DNA from: Muricea muricata
Taxonomy: Eukaryota > Cnidaria > Anthozoa > Malacalcyonacea > Plexauridae
Assembly: GCA_963855995.1 (NCBI GenBank)
Contig: OY979725.1
Coordinates: 7,450,118-7,514,117 of the forward strand
Direction of reading: 5' to 3'
Length of the DNA stretch: 64,000 bases
Made by a program: the position numbers and the translations under genes. Each line of letters opens with the position of its first letter. Within the stretch, counting starts at the first letter, position 1. Below the pieces are notes generated by a model. The model was not told the origin of the DNA, searched no databases, and saw only the letters and a program-made list of their open reading frames with translations. This document shows positions 47,301 through 59,408 of this stretch, piece by piece.

Positions 47301-50300
47301 CGCTGAAAACGCAATTTTGATGATTCTAAGCTCATTTTTTTCACTTGCAGAGAAAGTTTTAGGTTTCCCATTTCAACACGTTGTTCCGGTCATTTTGATA
47401 GTTAGGGCGCCGCAAACATGATATCCGACATGGTAAGATCAGAAATTTCGGTTTAGTAGCTGCCCTTTAGGTCTTAAGTTTAGCTCTCAAAACATCATTT
47501 TAAGCTCTGAAACGTTGCCGTCATCGACTTAGGCAGCTTTTTGCACTCAAATCGCTTCGAGAACGCTTAAAACGCGATTTTGATGATTCTAAGCTCATTT
47601 TTTTCACTTGCAAAGAAAGCTCTAGGTTTCTCATTTCAACACGTTGTTCCGCTCATTTTGATAGTTAGAGCGCCGCAAACATGATATCCGACATGGTAAG
47701 ATCAGAAATTTCGGTTTAGTAGCTGCCCTTTAGGTCTTAAATTTAGCTCTCAAAACATCATTTTAAGCTCTAAAATGTTGCCGTTATCGATTTAGAGGGC
47801 TTTTTTTTGCGCTAAAATCGCTTCGAGAACGCTTAAAACGTGATTCTGATGATTCCAAGCTCATTTTTTTCACTTGCAAAGAAAGTTTTAGGTTTCCCAT
47901 TTCAACACGTTGTTCCGCTCATTTTGATAGTTAGAGCGCCGCAAACATGATATCCGACATGGTAAGATCAGATATTTTGATTTAGTAGCTGTCCTTTAGG
48001 TCTTGTGTTTAACCTTCGAAACATCATTTTAAGCTCTAAAACGTGGCCGTTATCGATTTAGACAGTTTTTTTGCGCTCAAATCGCTTCGAGAACGCTCAA
48101 AACGCGATTTTGATGATTCTAAGCTGATTTTTTTCACTTGCACAGAAAGTTTTAGGTTTCCCATTTCCACACGTTGTTCCGCTCATTTCGATAGTTAGAG
48201 CGCCGCAAACATGATATCCGACATGGTAAGATCAGAAATTTTGATTTAGTAGCTGTCCTTTAGGTCTTGTGTTTAACCTTCGAAACATCATTTTAAGCTC
48301 TAAAACGTGGCCGTTATCGATTTAGGCAGTTTTTTTGCGCTCAAATCGCTTCGAGAACGCTGAAAACGCAATTTTGATGATTCTAAGCTCATTTTTTTCA
48401 CTTGCACAGAAAGTTTTAGGTTTCCCATTTCAACACGTTGTTCCGCTCATTTCGATAGTTAGGGCGCCGCAAACATGATATCCGACATGGTAAGATCAGA
48501 AATTTCGGTTTAATAGCTGCCCTTTAGGTCATAAGTTTAGCTCTCAAAACATCATTTTAAGCTCTGAAACGTTGCCGTTATCGATTTAGGCAGCTTTTTC
48601 GCGCTCAAATCGCTTCGACAACGCTTAAAACGCGATTTTGATGATTCTAAACTCATTTGTTTTCACTTGCAAAGAAAGTTTTAGGTTTCTCATTTCAACA
48701 CGTTGTTCCGCCCATTTCGATAGTTAGAGCGCCGAAAACATGAGATCCGACATGGCAAGATCAGAAATTTCGATTTAGTAGCTATCCTTTAGGTCTTGTG
48801 TTTAACCTTCAAAAAATAATTTTGAGCTCTAAAACGTTGCCGTTGTCGATTTAGACAGCTTTTTTGCGCTCAAGTCGCTTCGAGAACGCTTAAAACGGAA
48901 TTTTGATGATTCTAAGCTCATTTTTTTTCACTCTCAAAGAAAGTTTAAGGTTTCTCATTTAAACACGTTGTTCCGCTCATTTCGATAGTTATAGCGCCAC
49001 AAACATGATATCCGACATTGTAAGATCAGAAATTTCAGTTTAGTAGCTGCCCTTTAGGTTTAATTTTAGCCCTCAAAACATCATTTTAAGCTCCAAAACG
49101 TTGCCGTTATCGATTTAGACAGTTTTTTTGCGCTCAAATCGCTTCCAGAACACTGGAAACGCGATTTTGATGATTCTAAGCTCATTTTTTTCACTTGCAC
49201 GGAAAGTTTTAGGTTTCTCATTTCAACACGTTGTTCCGCTCATTTCGATAGTTATAGCGCCACAAACATGATATTCGACATTATAAGATCAGAAATTTCA
49301 GTTTAGTAGCTGCCCTTTAGGTCTTAAGTCTAGCTCTCAAAACATCATTTTAACCTCTAAAACGTTGCCGTTATCGATTTAGACGGCTTTTTTTGCGCTA
49401 AAATCGCTTCGAGAACGCTTAAAACGCGATTCTGATGATTCCAAGCTCATTTTTTTCACTTGCAAAGAAAGTTTTAGGTTTCCCATTTCAACACGTTGTT
49501 CCGCTGATTTCCATAGTTATAGCGCCGCAAACATGATATCCGACATTGTAAGATCAGAAATTTCGGTTTAGTAGCTGCCGTTTAGGTCTTAAGTATAGCT
49601 CTCAAAACATCATTTTAAGCTCTAAAACGTTGCCGTTATCGATTTAGACAGTTTTTTTGCGCTCAAATCGCTTCCAGAACACTGGAAACGCGATTTTGAT
49701 GATTCTAAGCTCATTTGTTTTCACTTGAAAAGAAAGTTTTAGGTTTCTCATTTCAACACGTTGTTCCGCTCATTTCGATAGTTAGAGCGCCGAAAACATG
49801 ATATCCGACATGGTTTAAATCAGAAATTTCTATTTAGTAGCTGTCCTTTAGGCCTTGTGTTTAACCTTAAAAAAATCATTTTAAGCTCTAAAATGTTTCC
49901 GTTATCGATTTAGACAGTTTTTTGTCGCTCAAATCGCTTCGAGAACGCTCAAAACGCGATTTTGATGATTCTAAGCTCATTTTTTTCACTTGCAGAGAAA
50001 GTTTTAGGTTTCCCATTTCAACACGTTGTTCCGCTCATTTTGATAGTTAGAGCGCCGCAAACATGATATCCGACATGGTAAGATCAGAAATTTTGATTTA
50101 GTAGCTGTCCTTTAGGTCTTGTGTTTAACCTTCGAAACATCATTTTAAGCTCTAAAACGTGGCCGTTATCGATTTAGGCAGTTTTTTTGCGCTCAAATCG
50201 CTTCGAGAACGCTGAAAACGCAATTTTGATGATTCTAAGCTCATTTTTTTCACTTGCACAGAAAGTTTTAGGTTTCCCATTTCAACACGTTGTTCCGGTC

Positions 50301-51335
50301 ATTTTGATAGTTAGGGCGCCGCAAACATGATATCCGACATGCTAAGATCAGAAATTTCGGTTTAGTAGCTGCCCTTTAGGTCTTAAATTTAGCTCTCAAA
50401 ACATCATTTTAAGCTCTGAAACGTTGCCGTCATCGACTTAGGCAGCTTTTTGCACTCAAATCGCTTCGAGAACGCTTAAAACGCGATTTTGATGATTCTA
50501 AGCTCATTTTTTTCACTTGCAAAGAAAGTTCTAGGTTTCTCATTTCAACACGTTGTTCCGGTCATTTCGATAGTTAGAGCGCCGCAAACATGATATCCGA
50601 CATGGTAAGATCAGAAATTTCGGTTTAGTAGCTGCCCTCCCTTTAGGTCTTAAATTTAGCTCTCAAAACATCATTTTAAGCTCTAAAATGTTGCCGTTAT
50701 CGATTTAGACGGCTTTTTTTTGCGCTAAAATCGCTTCGAGAACGCTTAAAACGCGATTCTGATGATTCCAAGCTCATTTTTTTCACTTGCAAAGAAAGTT
50801 TCAGGTTTCCCATTTCAACACGTTGTTCTCCTCATTTCCATAGTTATAGCGCCGCAAACATGATATCCGACATTGTAAGATCAGAAATTTCGGTTTAGTA
50901 GCTGCCCTTTAGGTCTACAGTTTAGCTCTCAAAACATCATTTTAAGCTCTAAAACGTTGCCGTTATTGATTTAGACAGTTTTTTTGCGCTCAAATCGCTT
51001 CGAGAACGCTCAAAACGCGATTTTGATGATTCTAAGCTCATTTTTTTCACTTGCACAGAAAGTTTTAGGTTTCTCATTTCAACACGTTGTTCCGCTCATT
51101 TCGATAGTTATAGCGCCACAAACATGATATCCGACATTGTAAGATCAGAAATTTCAGTTTAGTAGCTGCCCTTTAGGTCTTAAGTCTAGCTCTCAAAACA
51201 TCATTTTAACCTCTAAAACGTTGCCGTTAACGATTTAGACATTTTTTTGCGCTCAAATGGCTTCGAGAGCGCTCAAAACGCGATTTTGATGATTCTAAGC
51301 TCATTTGTTTTCACTTGAAAAGAAAGTTTTAGGTT
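43270..51335. repeat. Tandem segmental duplication, 4,764-bp shift
   Basis: About 43,270-46,570 is repeated at about 48,040-51,335. Paired markers are CCCTCCCTTT at 45,871 and 50,635, TTTTTCGCGC near 43,830 and 48,594, and CGTTAACG near 46,460 and 51,224. I see only about half a dozen differences by eye. The copies part just after AAAGTTTTAGGTT, where one has GCTCATTTC and the other TCTCATTTC. Confidence 0.88.
44326..49089. repeat. Subfamily B block 5 (18 monomers)
   Basis: Order is a b a/c d e f g h b/c m/c d e f g/d e/m e k l. Private markers are a CTGCCCTCCCTTT insertion at 45,871, GTTTCAGG near 46,033 and CCGTTAACGATTTAGACATT near 46,460. All three recur 4,764 bp downstream. Confidence 0.83.
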
Positions 51336-54300
51336 TCTCATTTCAACACGTTGTTCCGCTCATTTCGATAGTTAGAGCGCCGCAAACATGATATCCGACA
51401 TGGTTTAAATCAGAAATTTCTAATTAGTAGCTGTCCTTTAGGTCTTGTGTTTAACCTTAAAAAAATCATTTTAAGCTCTAAAACGTTTCCGTTATCGATT
51501 TAGACAGTTTTTTGTCGCTCAAATCGCTTCGAGAACGCTCAAAACGCGATTTTGATGATTCTAAAATCATTTTTTTCACTTGCAGAGAAAGTTTTAGGTT
51601 TCCCATTTCAACACGTTGTTCCGCTCATTTCGATAGTTAGAGCGCCGCAAACATGATATCCGACATGGTAAGATCAGAAATTTTGATTTAGTAGCTGTCC
51701 TTTAGGTCTTGTGTTTAACCTTCGAAACATCATTTTAAGCTCTAAAACGTGGCCGTTATCGATTTAGGCAGTTTTTTTGCGCTCAAATCGCTTCGAGAAC
51801 GCTGAAAACGCAGTTTTGATGATTCTAAGCTCATTTTTTTCACTTGCACAGAAAGTTTTAGGTTTCCCATTTCAACACGTTGTTCCGGTCATTTTGATAG
51901 TTAGGGCGCCGCAAACATGATATCCGACATGGTAAGATCAGAAATTTCGGTTTAGTAGCTGCCCTTTAGGTCTTAAATTTAGCTCTCAAAACATCATTTT
52001 AAGCTCTAAATTGTTGCCGTTATCGATTTAGAGGGCTTTTTTTTGCGCTAAAATCGCTTCGAGAACGCTTAAAACGCGATTCTGATGATTCCAAGCTCAT
52101 TTTTTTCACTTGCAAAGAAAGTTTTAGGTTTCCCATTTCAACACGTTGTTCCGCTGATTTCCATAGTTATAGCGCCGCAAACATGATATCCGACATTGTA
52201 AGATCAGAAATTTCGGTTTAGTAGCTGCCCTTTAGGTCTTAAGTATAGCTCTCAAAACATCATTTTAAGCTCTAAAACGTTGCCGTTATCGATTTAGACA
52301 GTTTTTTTGCGCTCAAATGGCTTCGAGAACGCTCAAAACGCGATATTGATGATTCTAAGCTCATTTGTTTTCACTTGAAAAGAAAGTTTTAGGTTTCTCA
52401 TTTCAACACGTTGTTCCGCTCATTTCGATAGTTAGAGCGCCGCAAACATGATATCCGACATGGTTTAAATCAGAAATTTCTATTTAGTAGCTGTCCTTTA
52501 GGTCTTGTGTTTAACCTTAAAAAAATCATTTTAAGCTCTAAAACGTTTCCGTTATCGATTTAGACAGTTTTTTGTCGCTCAAATCGCTTCGAGAACGCTG
52601 AAAACGCGATTTTGATGATTCTAAGCTCATTTTTTTCACTTGCAGAGAAAGTTTTAGGTTTCCCATTTCAACACGTTGTTCCGCTCATTTCGATAGTTAG
52701 AGCGCCGCAAACATGATATCCGACATGGTAAGATCAGAAATTTTGATTTAGTAGCTGTCCTTTAGGTCTTGTGTTTAACCTTCGAAACATCATTTTAAGC
52801 TCTAAAACGTGGCCGTTATCGATTTAGGCAGTTTTTTTGCGCTCAAATCGCTTCGAGAACGCTGAAAACGCAATTTTGATGATTCTAAGCTCATTTTTTT
52901 CACTTGCACAGAAAGTTTTAGGTTTCCCATTTCAACACGTTGTTCCGGTCATTTTGATAGTTAGGGCGCCGCAAACATGATATCCGACATGGTAAGATCA
53001 GAAATTTCGGTTTGGTAGCTGCCCTTTAGGTCTTAAGTTTAGCTCTCAAAACATCATTTTAAGCTCTGAAACGTTGCCGTCATCGACTTAGGCAGCTTTT
53101 TGCACTCAAATCGCTTCGAGAACGCTTAAAACGCGATTTTGATGATTCTAAGCTCATTTTTTTCACTTGCTAAGAAAGTTCTAGGTTTCTCATTTCAACA
53201 CGTTGTTCCGCTCATTTCGATAGTTAGAGCGCCGCAAACGTGATATCCGACATGGTAAGATCAGAAATTTCGGTTTAGTAGCTGCCCTTTAGGTCTTAAA
53301 TTTAGCTCTCAAAACATCATTTCAAGCTCTAAAATGTTGCCGTTATCGATTTAGACGGCTTTTTTTTGCGCTAAAATCGCTTCGAGAACGCTTAAAACGC
53401 GATTCTGATGATTCCAAGCTCATTTTTTTCACTTGCAAAGAAAGTTTTAGGTTTCCCATTTCAACACGTTGTTCTGCTCATTTCCATAGTTATAGCGCCG
53501 CAAACATGATATCCGACATTGTAAGATCAGAAATTTCGGTTTAGTAGCTGCCCTTTAGGTCTTAAATTTAGCTCTCAAAACATCATTTTAAGCTCTAAAA
53601 TGTTGCCGTTATCGATTTAGACGGCTTTTTTTTGCGCTAAAATCGCTTCGAGAACGCTTAAAACGCGATTCTGATGATTCCAAGCTCATTTTTTTCACTT
53701 GCAAAGAAAGTTTTAGGTTTCCCATTTCAACACGTTGTTCTGCTCATTTCCATAGTTATAGCGCCGCAAACATGATATCCGACATTGTAAGATCAGAAAT
53801 TTCGGTTTAGTAGCTGCCCTTTAGGTCTATAGTTTAGCTCTCAAAACATCATTTTGAGCTCTAAAACGTTGCCGTTATCGATTTAGACAGTTTTTTTGCG
53901 CTCAAATGGCTTCGAGAACGCTCAAAACGCGATTTTGATGATTCTAAGCTCATTTGTTTTCACTTGAAAAGAAAGTTTTAGGTTTCTCATTTCAACACGT
54001 TGTTCCGCTCATTTCGATAGTTAGAGCGCCGAAAACATGATATCCGACATGGTAAAATCGGAAATTTCTATTTAGTAGCTGTCCTTTCGGTCTTGTGTTT
54101 AACCTGCAAAACATCATTTTAAGCTCTAAAACGTTGCCGTTATTGATTTAGACAGTTTTTTTGCGCTCAAATCGCTTCGAGAACGCTCAAAACGCGATTT
54201 TGATGATTCTAAGCTCATTTTTTTCACTTGCACAGAAAGTTTTAGGTTTCTCATTTCAACACGTTGTTCCGCTCATTTCGATAGTTATAGCGCCACAAAC

Positions 54301-57300
54301 ATGATATCCGACATTGTAAGATCAGAAGTTTCAGTTCAGTAGCTGCCCTTTAGGTCTTAAGTCTAGCTCTCAAAACATCATTTTAACCCCTAAAACGTTG
54401 CCGTTATCGATTTAGACAGCTTTTTTTGCGCTAAAATCTCTTCGAGAACGCTTAAAACGCGATTCTGATGATTCCAAGCTCATTTTTTTCACTTGCAAAG
54501 AAAGTTTTAGGTTTCCCATTTCAACACGTTGTTCCGCTAATTTCCATAGTTATAGCGCCGCAAACATGATATCCGACATTGTAAGATCAGAAATTTCGGT
54601 TTAATAGCTGCCCTTTAGGTCTTAAGGATAGCTCTCAAAACATCATTTTAAGCTCTAAAACGTTGCCGTTATCGATTTAGACAGTTTTTTGCGCTCAAAT
54701 GCCTTCGAGAGCGCTCAAAACGCGATTTTGATGATTCTAAGCTCATTTGTTTTCACTTGAAAAGAAAGTTTTACGTTGCTCATTTCAACACGTTGTTCCG
54801 CTCATTTCGATAGTTAGAGCGCCGCAAACATGATATCCGACATGGTAAAATCAGAAATTTATATTTAGTAGCTGTCCTTTAGGTTTTGTGTTTAACCTGC
54901 AAAAAATCATTTTAAGCTCTAAAACGTTTCCGTTATCAATTTAGACAGTTTTTTTGCGCTCAAATCGCTTCGAGAACGCTCAAAACGCGATTTTGATGAT
55001 TCTAAGCTGATTTTTTTCACTTGCACAGAAAGTTTTAGGTTTCCCATTTCAACACGTTGTTCCGCTCATTTTGATAGTTAGGACGCCGCAAACATGATAT
55101 CCGACATGGTAAGATCAGAAATTTCGGTTTGGTAGCTGCCCTTTAGGTCTTAAGTTTAGCTCTCAAAACATCATTTTAAGCTCTGAAACGTTGCCGTCAT
55201 CGACTTAGGCAGCTTTTTGCACTCAAATCGCTTCGAGAACGCTTAAAACGCGATTTTGATGATTCTAAGCTCATTTTTTTCACTTGCAAAGAAAGTTCTA
55301 GGTTTCTCATTTCAACACGTTGTTCCGCTCATTTCGATAGTTAGAGCGCCGCAAACATGATATCCGACATGGTAAGATCAGAAATTTCGGTTTAGTAGCT
55401 GCCCTTTAGGTCTTAAATTTATATCTCAAAACATCATTTTAAGCTCTAAAATGTTGCCGTTATCGATTTAGAGGGCTTTTTTTTGCGCTTAAATCGCTTC
55501 GAGAACGCTTAAAACGCGATTCTGATGATTCCAAGCTCATTTTTTTCACTTGCAAAGAAAGTTTTAGGTTTCCCATTTCAACACGTTGTTCTCCTCATTT
55601 CCATAGTTATAGCGCCGCAAACATGATATCCGACATTGTAAGATCAGAAATTTCGGTTTAGTAGCTGCCCTTAAGGTCTATAGTTTAGCTCTCAAAACAT
55701 CATTTTAAGCTCTAAAACGTTGCCGTTATCGATTTAGACAGTTTTTTGCGCTCAAATGGCTTCGAGAACGCTCAAAACGCGATTTTGATGATTCTAAGCT
55801 CATTTGTTTTCACTTGAAAAGAAAGTTTTAGGTTTCTCATTTCAACACGTTGTTCCGCTCATTTCGATAGTTAGAGCACCGAAAACAAGATATCCGACAT
55901 GGTAAAATCAGAAATTTCTATTTAGTACCTGTCCTTTCGGTCTTGTGTTTAACCTGCAAAACATCATTTTAAGCTCTAAAACGTTGCCGTTATTGATTTA
56001 GACAGTTTTTTATCGCTCAAATCGCTTCGAGAACGCTCAAAACGCGATTTTGATGATTCTAAGCTAATTTTTTTCACTTGCACAGAAAGTTTTAGGTTTC
56101 TCATTTCAACACGTTGTTCCGCTCATTTCGATAGTTATAGCGCCACAAACATGATATCCGACATTGTAAGATCAGAAATTTCAGTTTAGTAGCTGCCCTT
56201 TAGGTCTTAAGTCTAGCTCTCAAAACATCATTTTAACCTCTAAAACGTTGCCGTTATCGATTTAGACGGCTTTTTTTGCGCTAAAATCTCTTCGAGAACG
56301 CTTAAAACGCGATTCTGATGATTCCAAGCTCATTTTTTTCACTTGCAAAGAAAGTTTTAGGTTTCCCATTTCAACACGTTGTTCCGCTGATTTCCATAGT
56401 TATAGCGCCGCAAACATGATATCCGACATTGTAAGATCAGAAATTTCGGTTTAGTAGCTGCCCTTTAGGTCTTAAGGATAGCTCTCAAAACATCATTTTA
56501 AGCTCTAAAACGTTGCCGTTATCGATGTAGACAGTTTTTTGCGCTCAAATGGCTTCGAGGGCGCTCAAAACGCGATTTTGATGATTCTAAGCTCATTTGT
56601 TTTCACTTGAAAAGAAAGTTTTAGGTTGCTCATTTCAACACGTTGTTCCGCTCATTTCGATAGTTAGAGCGCCGCAAACATGATATCCGACATGGTAAAA
56701 TCAGAAATTTCTATTTAGTAGCGGTCCTCTAGGTCTTGTGTTTAACCTGCAAAAAATCATTTTAAGCTCTAAAACGTTTCCGTTATCAATTTAGACAGTT
56801 TTTTTGCGCTCAAATCGCTTCGAGAACGCTCAAAACGCGATTTTGATGATTCTAAGCTGATTTTTTTCACTTGCACAGAAAGTTTTAGGTTTCCCATTTC
56901 AACACGTTGTTCCGCTCATTTCGATAGTTAGAGCGCCGCAAACATGATATCCGACATGGTAAGATCAGAAATTTTGATTTAGTAGCTGTCCTTTAGGTCT
57001 TGTGTTTAACCTTCGAAACATCATTTTAAGCTCTAAAACGTGGCCGTTATCGATTTAGGCAGTTTTTTTGCGCTCAAATCGCTTCGAGAACGCTGAAAAC
57101 GCCATTTTGATGATTCTAAGCTCATTTTTTTCACTTGCACAGAAAGTTTTAGGTTTCCCATTTCAACACGTTGTTCCGCTCATTTCGATAGTTAGGGCGC
57201 CGCAAACATGATATCCGACATGGTAAGATCAGAAATTTCGGTTTAGTAGCTGCCCTTTAGGTCATAAGTTTAGCTCTCAAAACATCATTTTAAGCTCTGA

Positions 57301-57822
57301 AACGTTGCCGTTATCGATTTAGGCAGCTTTTTTGCGCTCAAATCGCTTCGACAACGCTTAAAACGCGATTTTGATGATTCTAAACTCATTTGTTTTCACT
57401 TGCAAAGAAAGTTTTAGGTTTCTCATTTCAACACGTTGTTCCGCTCCTTTCGATAGTTAGAGCGCCGAAAACATGAGATCCGACATGGCAAGATCAGAAA
57501 TTTCGATTTAGTAGCTATCCTTTAGGTCTTGTGTTTAACCTTCAAAAAATAATTTTGAGCTCTAAAACGTTGCCGTTGTCGATTTAGACAGCTTTTTTGC
57601 GCTCAAGTCGCTTCGAGAACGCTTAAAACGCAATTTTGATGATTCTCAGCTCATTTTTTTTCACTCTCAAAGAAAGTTTTAGGTTTCTCATTTAAACACG
57701 TTGTTCCGCTCATTTCGATAGTTATAGCGCCACAAACATGATATCCGACATTGTAAGATCAGAAATTTCGGTTTCGTAGCTGCCCTTTAGGTTTAATTTT
57801 AGCCCTCAAAACATCATTTTAA
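49090..57822. repeat. Subfamily B block 6 (33 monomers)
   Basis: Order is a b a/c d e f g h b/c d e g c d e f g g c h b c m f g c h b c m e k l. The first nine monomers repeat block 5. From about 51,33x to 52.3 kb it follows block 1 (AAATTGTTGCC at 52,003, CTAATTAG near 51,420). From about 52.5 kb it follows block 2. It is a splice of three earlier contexts, each in phase. Confidence 0.8.
53326..53857. repeat. Single-monomer tandem duplication (type g)
   Basis: Two nearly identical type-g monomers with GACGGC and an 8-T run start at 53326 and 53592. The equivalent position in block 2 (about 35,337) has one. This single-unit gain changes the offset of the 18-kb duplication from 17,990 to 18,256 bp. 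Confidence 0.88.
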
Positions 57823-59408
57823 GCTCCAAAACGTTGCCGTTATCGATTTAGACAGTTTTTTTGCGCTCAAATCGCTTCCAGAACACTGGAAACGCGATTT
57901 TGATGATTCTAAGCTCATTTTTTTCACTTGCACAGAAAGTTTTAGGTTTCTCATTTCAACACGTTGTTCCGCTCATTTCGATAGTTATAGCGCCACAAAC
58001 ATGATATACTACATTATAAGATCAGAAATTTCAGTTTAGTAGCTGCCCTTTAGCTCTTAAGTCTAGCTCTCAAAACATCATTTTAACCTCTAAAACGTTG
58101 CCGTTATCGATTTTGACGGCTTTTTTTGCGCTAAAATCGCATCGAGAACGCTTAAAACGCGATTCTGATGATTCCAAGCTCATTTTTTTCACTTGCAAAG
58201 AAAGTTTTAGGTTTCCCATTTCAACACGTTGTTCCGCTGATTTCCATAGTTATAGCGCCGCAAATATGATATCCGACATTGTAAGATCAGAAATTTCGGT
58301 TTAGTAGCTGCCCTTTAGGTCTTAAGTATAGCTCTCAAAACATCATTTTAAGCTCTAAAACGTTGCCGTTATCGATTTAGACAGTTTTTTTGCGCTCAAA
58401 TGACTTCGAGAACGCTCAAAACGCGATTTTGATGATTCTAAGCTCATTTGTTTTCATTTGAAAAGAAAGTTTTAGGTTTCTCATTTCAACACGTTGTTCC
58501 GCTCATTTCGATAGTTAGAGCGCCGCAAACATGATATCCGACATGGTTTAAATCAGAAATTTCTATTTAGTAGCTGTCCTTTAGGTCTTGTGTTTAACCT
58601 TAAAAAAATCATTTTAAGCTCTAAAACGTTTCCGTTATCGATTTAGACAGTTTTTTGTCGCTCAAGTCGCTTCGAGAACGCTGAAAACGCGATTTTGATG
58701 ATTCTAAGCTCATTTTTTTCACTTGCAGAGAAAGTTTTAGGTTTCCCATTTCAACACGTTGTTCCGCTCATTTCGATAGTTAGAGCGCCGCAAACATGAT
58801 ATCCGACATGGTAAGATCAGAAATTTTGATTTAGTAGCTGTCCTTTAGGTCTTGTGTTTAACCTTCGAAACATCATTTTAAGCTCTAAAACGTGGCCGTT
58901 ATCGATTTAGGCAGTTTTTTTGCGCTCAAATCGCTTCGAGAACGCTGAAAACGCAATTTTGATGATTCTAAGCTCATTTTTTTCACTTGCACAGAAAGTT
59001 TTAGGTTTCCCATTTCAACACGTTGTTCCGGTCATTTTGATAGTTAGGGCGCCGCAAACATGATATCCGACATGGTAAGATCAGAAATTTCGGTTTAGTA
59101 GCTGCCCTTTAGGTCTTAAGTTTAGCTCTCAAAACATCATTTTAAGCTCTGAAACGTTGCCGTCATCGACTTAGGCAGCTTTTTGCACTCAAGTCGCTTC
59201 GAGAACGCTTAAAACGCGATTTTGATGATTCTAAGCTCATTTTTTTTCACTCTCAAAGAAAGTTTTAGGTTTCTCATTTAAACACGTTGTTCCGCTCATT
59301 TCGATAGTTATAGCGCCACAAACATGATATCCGACATTGTAAGATCAGAAATTTCGGTTTAGTAGCTGCCCTTTAGGTTTAATTTTAGCCCTCAAAACAT
59401 CATTTTAA
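57823..59408. repeat. Subfamily B block 7 (6 monomers, copy of block 3)
   Basis: Order is a b c d e f/l, as in 39,035-40,625 including CAAATATGATATCC (39,479 and 58,261). It lacks the CTAGGC insertion of block 3, so that insertion is younger than the duplication or was lost here. Confidence 0.85.

Noticed and set aside
58098-58304. 68-codon open frame in subfamily B
   Set aside because: A satellite frame that is open by one or two base changes relative to other type-b monomers. No start context or conserved product supports it.
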